Positions 1 through 7,218 of a DNA stretch of 22,599 nt are shown here, in pieces. The position numbers and the translations under genes are program-made. The DNA is from an uncultured Bacteroidia bacterium (lineage in GTDB: Bacteria > Bacteroidota > Bacteroidia > Bacteroidales > UBA932). The DNA is taken from positions 1 through 22,599 of the forward strand of contig CADBPH010000017.1 of assembly GCA_902796455.1 (NCBI GenBank), in the 5' to 3' direction. The stretch's first letter is position 1, and each line of letters begins with the position of its first letter. The notes below the pieces were generated by a model. That model did not search any database, had not been told where the DNA came from, and saw only the letters and a program-made list of their open reading frames with translations.

Positions 1-1
1 A

Positions 2-1912
2 TATGCCGACGGCTATCGCAACACGGAACTGCGCTATGTTTCACATACGAAAAAAGAGCACCGCGGCGTGGCGACGACCGACATCTTGCTGCAAGACGAT
101 GTCACCCGCATGCAGGTACATCTGATTTTCGATGCTTACCAGAAAGAAAATGTCATCACGGCCCGGACCGAAATCACCAATGCCGGCAAACAGCCCGTCA
201 CGCTGATTTCCTACGCCTCCTCTGCGATGAACCTGGATGCGGAAAAATACCTGTTGACCCACACGTACGGGGACTGGGGCGCTGAGATGCAGGTTGAGCG
301 GGAAGTACTGACCCACCACATGAAGGTGATCGAGTCCAAGCGCGGCACCCAGACATCCCGGTGGGGGAATCCCTCTTTCATGCTGAGCCTGGATACCGAA
401 TCGTTCAGCGAGACGGAAGGCGAGGTTATCGCCGGTTCGCTGGCCTGGAGCGGGAATTACCGCCTGTGTTTCGAAAAGGAGGAAGTCACCCACCGGCTGC
501 GGATCCTGGCCGGTATCAATCCGTTCTCATCCGAATATCCGCTTGCGCCGGGGGAAACCTTTGCTACTCCGGAGATGATCTGGACCTGGTCCGGCTGCGG
601 CGCCGGAGGGGCAAGCCGGAACCTGCATGCCTGGGCGCGCAATTGGGGAGTATATGGAGGGAAACAAATCAATCCGACCTTGCTCAACAGCTGGGAAGGA
701 GCGTATTTCACGTTCACGACCCAGACCCTGACGGGGATGATTGACGATGCCGCCGCGATGGGCCTGGAAATGTTCGTTCTGGATGACGGCTGGTTCGCCA
801 CGAAATACCCCCGGAATAATGACAAGCAGGGGCTCGGCGACTGGGAACCGAACCTTGCCAAGATTCCGGAAGGGATTGATTATCTGGCTTCTTATGCGCA
901 TGACAAGGGGCTCAAATTCGGTATCTGGATTGAGCCCGAGATGGCCAATCCCAAGAGCCGGCTTGCCGAGGAACATCCCGACTGGATTGTCCGCAGCGCG
1001 GGCAGGGAAATTCCCCAGCAGCGGAACCAATGGATCCTGGACCTGACCAATCCCGCCGTGCAGGACTTCGTTTACGGTGTCTTCGACAACACGATGAAAC
1101 TGTCTTCCAAGATCGATTATATCAAGTGGGACTGCAACCGGCCGGTCATGAGTGTCGGCTCCGATTACCTTGGTACTGAACAGAGCCGTTTCTATGTGGA
1201 TTACATCCAGGGACTGTACAAAATCATGCGCCGGATCCGGGAGAAATACCCTGACACGATCATTCAGTGCTGCTCATCCGGAGGCAGCCGCGTCGATTAC
1301 GGATCCCTGAAGTATTTCAATGAATATTGGGCGAGCGACGATACGGATGCCATGGAACGGGTCAACATCCAGTACGGGACCAGTCTCTTCTATCCCGCCG
1401 GGACGATCGGATCGCATGTGTCTGCCGTGCCGAACCACCAGACCGGCAATATCACGCCGCTGAAATTCCGCTTTGACATCGCCTGCAGCGGGCGGCTCGG
1501 GATGGAACTGCAGCCCAAGAATCTGACACAGGAAGAGCGGGCCTTTGCCGACCGGTGCATCCAGTCTTATAAGGGGTACCGCGACCTGGTTTTCTTTGGG
1601 GACCTGTACCGGCTGCTTTCGCCGTATGACGGGAATTATTATGCCCTGATGTATGTGGCGCCGGACAAATCCCGTGCGGTGGTATTCACGTACTGTACGA
1701 ACTATCTCAACCGTTCCGTCGGCGGCAAGCGGATCCGCCTGCAAGGCCTGGATCCCGCCCGCCGCTATCAAGTCACGGAGCTGAATGTAGAGAAATCCTG
1801 CTATGACGGCAACGGCAAATCCTTCCATGGAGAATACTTGATGAACGGAGGCTTCAACCCCGTGCTGTTCAAGACATTCACCAGCGCTGTATTCCTGCTG
1901 GAAGCGCAGTAG
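2..1912 (+). CDS. Alpha-galactosidase, GH36 family (N-terminus outside window)
   Basis: The frame is open from base 2 to the TAG at 1910-1912, giving 636 visible residues. GH36 enzymes are usually about 720-740 residues, so roughly 90-100 N-terminal residues probably lie upstream. GH36 enzymes hydrolyse terminal alpha-1,6-galactose from melibiose, raffinose-type sugars and galactomannan by a retaining mechanism. Visible family motifs are DDGWF (782-796) in the barrel, KWDCN with the predicted nucleophile Asp codon at 1130-1132, CSSGGSR, and WASDDTD, whose Asp about 70 residues after the nucleophile (1340-1342) fits the acid/base. The N-terminal beta-sandwich and a C-terminal beta domain flank the barrel. 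No signal peptide can be judged because the start is missing. The gene converges on the receiver/ATP-grasp gene with 11 bases between stops and no clear terminator hairpin. The family call is firm; the natural substrate is inferred. Confidence 0.93.
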   Translation, partial: YADGYRNTELRYVSHTKKEHRGVATTDILLQDDVTRMQVHLIFDAYQKENVITARTEITNAGKQPVTLISYASSAMNLDAEKYLLTHTYGDWGAEMQVEREVLTHHMKVIESKRGTQTSRWGNPSFMLSLDTESFSETEGEVIAGSLAWSGNYRLCFEKEEVTHRLRILAGINPFSSEYPLAPGETFATPEMIWTWSGCGAGGASRNLHAWARNWGVYGGKQINPTLLNSWEGAYFTFTTQTLTGMIDDAAAMGLEMFVLDDGWFATKYPRNNDKQGLGDWEPNLAKIPEGIDYLASYAHDKGLKFGIWIEPEMANPKSRLAEEHPDWIVRSAGREIPQQRNQWILDLTNPAVQDFVYGVFDNTMKLSSKIDYIKWDCNRPVMSVGSDYLGTEQSRFYVDYIQGLYKIMRRIREKYPDTIIQCCSSGGSRVDYGSLKYFNEYWASDDTDAMERVNIQYGTSLFYPAGTIGSHVSAVPNHQTGNITPLKFRFDIACSGRLGMELQPKNLTQEERAFADRCIQSYKGYRDLVFFGDLYRLLSPYDGNYYALMYVAPDKSRAVVFTYCTNYLNRSVGGKRIRLQGLDPARRYQVTELNVEKSCYDGNGKSFHGEYLMNGGFNPVLFKTFTSAVFLLEAQ

Positions 1913-1923
1913 CCCCGCACCTG

Positions 1924-4869
1924 TCAGAGTCCGACCACGGCCCGGTTGGAATTGCGGTCGATGAAGGCAACCAATTCATCGTCCGCCTGCAGCACACGTG
2001 CATAGGTACCTTCGTGTACACAGGTCATCGCGTCCAGCGCCTCCGTCTGGATGGTTCCGTCCTCCGTGACCAGGTTCACGGAAAGATATCCCACGCCCAA
2101 GGAAGTGATATTCTGGAAGAAATGGGTGCCCTGGCTGGGTTCGACCTGGAACCCCTGGATTCCGTATTCGACAATCATGCGGGCTTCGGAAATATCACTC
2201 CATACCACGGGAATGCCCAGATTCCGGTCCGCGGAACCCCAGCGGCCGGGTCCGATCAGCAGGTAACCTTCCTCCCGGTCCCGGAACTGCTGGTTGATGG
2301 CCGCGATTTCCGCGGCGATCTCGCCGGTATGCATGTTGTCGAACCGGTCGGCCGGCACATAGACGATGTGCTTCATTCCCCGGATATAGCCGCACCCCAG
2401 GGCTTTGTCGGAGGTGACGAGTTGCTGTGTGAGCCCTTCTTCAACCCGCTGCAGGGAAGTGTCCGACAAGTCCATGTAGCGACTGATCGGCCTGACCTGC
2501 AGGAGTTTGAGTGATAGGTGGCCGCCATGCAGGTCGGCCGCGAATTCCATTTCGACTTCGCACAACAGTTCCTGCCGGCAAATATCCATGATGTCCCGGA
2601 GGGCATTGGCAAGCGGGAACTGCCCGTATTTCAAGATGGCGTCATAAGAGACCACGCGCGGCCCCCGGATCCGTGCGCCCGGGATCATCCGCCCGTCGGA
2701 TGGATCGAAGGTAGAGAACACCATGTCGGCATCCGGATAGGAGCCGATTACCTCGGACACCGGGATATAGGAAAAATTCACCCCCTCGTTCCGCGAAATC
2801 TTGAAAGCTCCCGGCCGCATATCCAGCGCATACATCATTTTCTGCGTATCCCGGAGCGCCAGATCGGGCTGGGAAAGCTGCAGGATTTTCTTGGGGTATT
2901 TCGGGCTGAAACGCAGGGTCTGCCCGCCTTCCACAACCGCTTTCCCCAGGCCGAAGACCATGTTGACAATCCCGTCGGAGGCTTTTTCATTCCCGATGGG
3001 ATAGAAATTGATGCTCCTGGCCACACCGGAAAGTGTCGGATAGAAAAGACCGTCATGTGCACTGCCGCAGATGTCCTGGATGACGATGGCCATTTTCTCC
3101 TCGCTCTGGAGGTTGCCGGTCGAATGGATGTACGCCCGGCTTCCGTTGTAATATGCGGAAGCGTAGACACTTTTAATCGCTTTGTCCAGCATGCGGAGCA
3201 TCTGGTCCTTGTTCTCCGTGACCGGAATCATGTACGTGGAATAGACTCCCGCAAACGGCTGATAGTTACTATCTTCCAATTTGGAAGAAGAACGGATGGC
3301 CAGGGGCTGGCGCACGGTGGCGATATAGGAACGGAGCTGAGAGACCAGGGATTCAGGCAGTCGCGAAGCGACGAATTCGGAAAGGATCTCGTCGTCGGAG
3401 AGTTCTGAATCGATTACATACTGAAGCCCGTTCTCGAGGATGAATTCATCAAAAAAATCCGTCGTGATGATGACCGAACGGGGGATGGAGATGGTCATCC
3501 CCTCATAGGCGGTTCCCAGGGAATGCTTCTCAATCAACTTGTTCAGGAATGCGATTCCGCGGGCCTTCCCGCCCAGCGACCCGTCTCCGATCCGCGCGAA
3601 AGAGAGGACTTTGTCATAGGTCCGCTCATCAAAAAGGGCGATGACCCCGCGCCCGATCGCCTTCCGGTATCCGGAGATCTCGCTCAGGAGGAATTCCCGG
3701 GCCTCGGAGGCGACATTGTGGTGCGCACTGCGGAACCGCTCGGCCAGATAGAACAACCCGCGGGCATAGAACCATTTCGAGAACATATTCCGGGAGGTGT
3801 TGCTGATCAGGACATCATCCGGAATGCTCTTGATAATCTGTCCGAGTTCCTGCAGGGAGGCTGCCCGTCCGTATTCATTCCCTTTCCGGTCACGGAACAC
3901 GAATTCGCCGAAACCGAATTCTTCCTTGATGTATTCGGACAGTTGCATGAACAGCGTGCGGGAATACTTTTTCATGAAACCGACGCCGAGACGGGCCGCG
4001 ATTTCAGCGACATTCCCTTGGGACGACTGCATGAGGATCGGCATGTGCGGATCGTCCTGCCGGATCCGGTTCACCAGGTCGATACCGGCATCGAGTTTCT
4101 CCGTTTTCGGCGAATCTCCCTTGTGGATGACCATGCCGACATCGGAGATGATCCCCAGGAAGTTATTCCTGTATTTCTCATACGTAGACACCGCTTCATC
4201 ATAGCATGTGGCCAGCAAGACTTTGGGACGGGAACGCTTGCGGTTCCGCCGCTGGTCCTCGTTAAGGGTCTCCTTGAGGAATTCGTTGCTCTGGGTCAGG
4301 ACCAGTTTGTACAGCTCCGGAAGATAGGTCGAATAGAACCGGATGGAATCTTCCACCAGCAGGATGGCCTGCACGCCGACACTGAGGATATCGTTGTCCG
4401 CATTGCGCCGGTCCTCGAAGAGCTTGATGATCGCCAGGATCAGGTCGGCGTTCCCATGCCAGCTGAAAACGAAATCGACGCCTTGCGCCTGCTCAGAGGT
4501 CACTTTCCGGCGGATTTCCCGTGAGTAATGCATCAGGAGGACGAACGGCGTGGAATTCCCCGCTTCCTTGAGCGAAGCCGCGAGCGGGAAAATCCCTTTA
4601 TCCGATTCATTGAACATGCAGATAATGAGGTCGATTTCCGGATCGCGGGCAAGGATTTCCCGGGCGGAATCGGCGGAATTCGCCCAGACGAAAGTAGGCG
4701 GATCGGCCAGATTCAGCTCTGTATATTCTTGTCTGACACGGGTTTCAATCTGACCGTCCTCTTCCATGATGAACGCGTCATAATTGCTGCATATCATCAA
4801 GATCCGGGTAATCCGGAACTGCAGCAGGGAAGCAACGGATTGAGAATAGTCGTCAAGTCGGGAAATCAT
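1924..4869 (-). CDS. Receiver-like domains fused to PEP synthase-type ATP-grasp domain
   Basis: 981 residues. Residues ~20-155 look like a degenerate response-regulator receiver fold. Residues ~165-315 form a second one that keeps the usual residues: acidic pair E173/D174, candidate phosphoacceptor D243, S282/S283 and K300/K301, with a charged insertion near 195-215. Residues ~425-800 match the PEP/pyruvate-binding ATP-grasp domain of PEP synthase and pyruvate phosphate dikinase: GGKARG (433-438), AIRSSSKLEDS (524-534), EVEMEFA (771-777) and LLQVRPI (789-795). I find no phosphohistidine swivelling-domain signature (G-G-x-x-S-H type) and no C-terminal PEP-binding barrel. Instead there is a ~160-residue C-terminal domain with GPGRWGS (873-879). 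Such proteins are often annotated as PEP synthase in Bacteroidetes, but the missing domains make that reaction doubtful. It follows the methyltransferase gene by 12 bases and is probably cotranscribed. The domains are well supported; the function is unknown. Confidence 0.85.
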   Translation of the reverse strand: MISRLDDYSQSVASLLQFRITRILMICSNYDAFIMEEDGQIETRVRQEYTELNLADPPTFVWANSADSAREILARDPEIDLIICMFNESDKGIFPLAASLKEAGNSTPFVLLMHYSREIRRKVTSEQAQGVDFVFSWHGNADLILAIIKLFEDRRNADNDILSVGVQAILLVEDSIRFYSTYLPELYKLVLTQSNEFLKETLNEDQRRNRKRSRPKVLLATCYDEAVSTYEKYRNNFLGIISDVGMVIHKGDSPKTEKLDAGIDLVNRIRQDDPHMPILMQSSQGNVAEIAARLGVGFMKKYSRTLFMQLSEYIKEEFGFGEFVFRDRKGNEYGRAASLQELGQIIKSIPDDVLISNTSRNMFSKWFYARGLFYLAERFRSAHHNVASEAREFLLSEISGYRKAIGRGVIALFDERTYDKVLSFARIGDGSLGGKARGIAFLNKLIEKHSLGTAYEGMTISIPRSVIITTDFFDEFILENGLQYVIDSELSDDEILSEFVASRLPESLVSQLRSYIATVRQPLAIRSSSKLEDSNYQPFAGVYSTYMIPVTENKDQMLRMLDKAIKSVYASAYYNGSRAYIHSTGNLQSEEKMAIVIQDICGSAHDGLFYPTLSGVARSINFYPIGNEKASDGIVNMVFGLGKAVVEGGQTLRFSPKYPKKILQLSQPDLALRDTQKMMYALDMRPGAFKISRNEGVNFSYIPVSEVIGSYPDADMVFSTFDPSDGRMIPGARIRGPRVVSYDAILKYGQFPLANALRDIMDICRQELLCEVEMEFAADLHGGHLSLKLLQVRPISRYMDLSDTSLQRVEEGLTQQLVTSDKALGCGYIRGMKHIVYVPADRFDNMHTGEIAAEIAAINQQFRDREEGYLLIGPGRWGSADRNLGIPVVWSDISEARMIVEYGIQGFQVEPSQGTHFFQNITSLGVGYLSVNLVTEDGTIQTEALDAMTCVHEGTYARVLQADDELVAFIDRNSNRAVVGL

Positions 4870-4881
4870 ATTGCAAGTCCG

Positions 4882-5634
4882 TTAAAGGGGATCTGACAGA
4901 AGGCGACGGCGGAATTCCGCAACCGCCACGGCCGTCGCCACCGCGGCATTCAGGGATTCGCTGCCGCTGCCGCCGGCAGGGAAAGGGGGAATCGTCAGGC
5001 GTTCCGTCACTTCCGCGGCGACGGCAGGACTGATTCCCTCCGACTCGTTTCCGGTTATCAGCAGGACCGGACTATCCTGGCCGCAGGCAAGGGGCATCCC
5101 ATAGAGATTCTTCCCATCCAGGAAGGTCCCGTATGCGACGCCGCCTGCCTCGCGGAAAGCCCGGCAGCATGCGGGAATGTCCGTATAATGGAAAGGCACA
5201 CGGAAAATGGCTCCCATCGTGGATTGGACCACTTTCGGATTGAACACGTCTACCGTGTCGGGCGAGGCAAAAACGCCGCGCAGGCCGAACCAGTCGGCAA
5301 TGCGCAGGATGGTACCCAGGTTGCCCGGGTCCCGGATGGAATCCAGGGCAAGATACAGTCCCTTTTCCGGCCGGGGAATGCGTTCGGCGAACAGGTCATC
5401 CGGGCGGTGGAGAAGGGCAAGGACGGGCGGGGGAGTCGCCAGCGAGGAAATCCGTGCCATGACGGTTTCCCCGACCTCGTCGCGGGAAATGACGCGTTCC
5501 ACACGGAAAGACGAGCGCAACGCTTCGGCGACCATCTTTTCCCCTTCAACGGCAAACAAGCCGAACTCGTCCCTGAACTTCTTGGAAGACAGCGACTTGA
5601 TCATCTTGATTTCTGCGTGGGAAAGGGTCGCCAT
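4882..5634 (-). CDS. TrmH/SpoU-family RNA 2'-O-ribose methyltransferase
   Basis: 250 residues with the three SPOUT motifs in order: motif 1 DPGNLGTILR (102-111), motif 2 GNESEG (195-200) and motif 3 SESLNAAVA (225-233). The first ~90 residues are the short substrate-binding region typical of this family. These enzymes use SAM to methylate ribose 2'-OH groups in rRNA or tRNA, with a C-terminal trefoil knot and a dimeric active site. The length and the NEG-type motif 2 fit the rRNA branch better than TrmL, but the target nucleotide cannot be read from sequence. The ATG at 5634 follows the decarboxylase stop by 10 bases, and the next gene starts 12 bases after this stop, so a three-gene operon is likely. 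Confidence 0.88.
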   Translation of the reverse strand: MATLSHAEIKMIKSLSSKKFRDEFGLFAVEGEKMVAEALRSSFRVERVISRDEVGETVMARISSLATPPPVLALLHRPDDLFAERIPRPEKGLYLALDSIRDPGNLGTILRIADWFGLRGVFASPDTVDVFNPKVVQSTMGAIFRVPFHYTDIPACCRAFREAGGVAYGTFLDGKNLYGMPLACGQDSPVLLITGNESEGISPAVAAEVTERLTIPPFPAGGSGSESLNAAVATAVAVAEFRRRLLSDPL

Positions 5635-5644
5635 ATTGCTATTG

Positions 5645-7051
5645 TCAATAACCCAGAATCTGCAGCATGGAATCGTAGCTCTGTTCCGGAGAGAAGAGCG
5701 AAGTATGCAGGTTGCCCTCCCGGTCCTTGCTGATCAGAATATGCTTGGGTGCGGGTTGCAGGCAGTGCTTGATTCCGCCATAGCCGGAGATGGCCTCTTG
5801 ATAGGCGCCGGTATGGAAGAAGCCGATATACAGGGGGTCGCGCCGGTTCTTCACAATCGGAAGGAAGATGGCATTCGCATGGGCTTCCGAATTGTAGAAA
5901 TCCTTGCTGTCGCAGGTCAGTCCGCCGAGGAAAACCCGGTGGTATTCTTCATTCCATTTGTTGATGGGCAGGAGAATGAAACGCTGGTTCAACCCCCAGG
6001 TGTCCGGCATGGTCGTCATGAAGGAATTGTCGATCATGTACCAGCACTCCCGGTCATTCTGCTGCTTGACATCCAGCACCTTAAAGATTGTCGCACCGGA
6101 TTCGCCGACCGTGAAGTTCCCGAATTCCGTATAAATGTCCGGAACCGGGACACCGTGCGCATCGCACACCGTCTTGATCTGGTTCACGATCTCTTCGATC
6201 ATGTATTTGTAATCGAAATCCCAGGCGAGGGAAGTCTTGATCGGCAATCCGCCGCCGATATTCAGGGAATCCAGTTCCGGGCAGATCTGCTTCAGGTCGC
6301 AATACAGGTTCAGGCACCGGGACAATTCATTCCAGTAGTAGGAGGTATCCCGGATTCCGGTATTGATGAAGAAATGGAGCATCTTCAGCGCAAATTTCGG
6401 ATTCTTGCTGATTCCGTTTTTGTAGAAGGGGATGATATCGCTGTACCGGATGCCCAGGCGGGAGGTATAGAAGTCAAAGGAAGGCTCCTCTTCCGCAGCG
6501 ATGCGGATGCCGACTTTCACCGGCTGGGCGACATCGTCCGGGATGATCTCGTCCAGGTCTTCCAATTCGTTCTTATTATCGAGGATATCGATGATATTCG
6601 ACCAGCCTTCGCGGTTGAACAAGCCGATATTCTCTACATACTGTTTTCGTTTAAAGCCGTTGCAAATGATGATCAGATCCTTGTCTACCAATCCTTTCTG
6701 CCGCAGCGCCTCGATCAGGTTCAAGTCGTATGCCGAGGAGGTTTCGATATGGATATTGTTTTTCAGGGCCTCTTCCAGCACGAACTCGAATTGCGAACTC
6801 TTGGTGCAATAGCAATAATGGTATTCGCCGTCGTAACTGACCTTGGACATGGCATTGCGGAACATCCGCTTCGCACGCTGGATCTGGGAGGAAATTTTGG
6901 GGAGATAAGTGATTTTCAGGGGAGTTCCATACTCTTTGATGATTTCCATCATGTTGATGTCATTCACACGGAGCGCGCCATCTTCGACCCGGAACTCATC
7001 CTGGGGGAAATCGAAAGTCTGACCGACAAGGTCGACATACTTGTTCTTCAT
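5645..7051 (-). CDS. Fold-III PLP-dependent decarboxylase, arginine decarboxylase-like
   Basis: 468 residues of the alanine-racemase/ornithine-decarboxylase (fold III) type. The PLP lysine is probably K84 in YCTKSSQFE. The glycine-rich phosphate-binding loop is NIGGGLP (264-270), followed by TEFGNFTVGES (308-318). The partner-subunit cysteine is C380 in GGLTCDSKD, and GAYQ (415-418) matches the C-terminal active-site strand. The sequence resembles proteins annotated as arginine decarboxylase in Bacteroidetes, which would make agmatine for spermidine synthesis. It is much shorter than the ~630-660-residue SpeA of enterobacteria, so it lacks that enzyme's extra inserted regions. Carboxynorspermidine or diaminopimelate decarboxylase are alternatives within the fold. 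It is the first gene of the minus-strand run and diverges from the TamL-like gene across 167 bases. The fold is certain; the substrate is moderately likely. Confidence 0.8.
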   Translation of the reverse strand: MKNKYVDLVGQTFDFPQDEFRVEDGALRVNDINMMEIIKEYGTPLKITYLPKISSQIQRAKRMFRNAMSKVSYDGEYHYCYCTKSSQFEFVLEEALKNNIHIETSSAYDLNLIEALRQKGLVDKDLIIICNGFKRKQYVENIGLFNREGWSNIIDILDNKNELEDLDEIIPDDVAQPVKVGIRIAAEEEPSFDFYTSRLGIRYSDIIPFYKNGISKNPKFALKMLHFFINTGIRDTSYYWNELSRCLNLYCDLKQICPELDSLNIGGGLPIKTSLAWDFDYKYMIEEIVNQIKTVCDAHGVPVPDIYTEFGNFTVGESGATIFKVLDVKQQNDRECWYMIDNSFMTTMPDTWGLNQRFILLPINKWNEEYHRVFLGGLTCDSKDFYNSEAHANAIFLPIVKNRRDPLYIGFFHTGAYQEAISGYGGIKHCLQPAPKHILISKDREGNLHTSLFSPEQSYDSMLQILGY

Positions 7052-7124
7052 TTGCTAGTCAAGCTATAAATAAGAATCGTAATACATAAAACCCACCTGC
7101 CTTGCAGGATTTTTTAAACGGAGA

Positions 7125-7132
7125 CAAAGATA
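7125..7132 (-). promoter_or_regulatory. Putative -7 element for decarboxylase operon
   Basis: Read on the minus strand, the bases are TATCTTTG, a full match to the Bacteroidota -7 consensus TAnnTTTG. They lie 74 bases upstream of the decarboxylase ATG. There is no good TTTG 19-21 bases further upstream, so the -33 half is weak or absent. The assignment rests on one element and on position. Confidence 0.4.
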
Positions 7133-7150
7133 ACGAAAATTGAAGAAAAA

Positions 7151-7182
7151 TTTGAGTTTATGTCCATAAACCGATAAATTTG
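7151..7182 (+). promoter_or_regulatory. Bacteroidota-type promoter of the TamL-like gene
   Basis: TTTG at 7151-7154 and TAAATTTG at 7175-7182 are separated by 20 bases. This is a full match to the Bacteroidota sigma factor consensus (TTTG, N19-21, TAnnTTTG). Transcription should begin near 7189, giving a leader of about 30 bases. The promoter also decides the start codon: a TTG at 7180 lies inside the -7 element and cannot be the start. Confidence 0.7.
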
Positions 7183-7218
7183 TACGGAAACTTCCCGGAT
7201 GGCGGAGGTTACGCGTAC

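Noticed and set aside
5207..7069. Long plus-strand open frame opposite the decarboxylase and methyltransferase genes.
   Set aside because: It is antisense to two genes with clear family motifs, and its translation shows no domain; a by-product of GC-rich codon use.
7096..7116. Small inverted repeat CCTGC-CTT-GCAGG followed by a T-run, resembling a terminator.
   Set aside because: The stem is only 5 bp with a 3-base loop, and no plus-strand gene ends before it; the neighbouring gene to the left runs on the minus strand.
7180..7218. Upstream in-frame TTG start for the TamL-like gene.
   Set aside because: It lies inside the -7 promoter element and would put 13 residues before the lipoprotein signal peptide.
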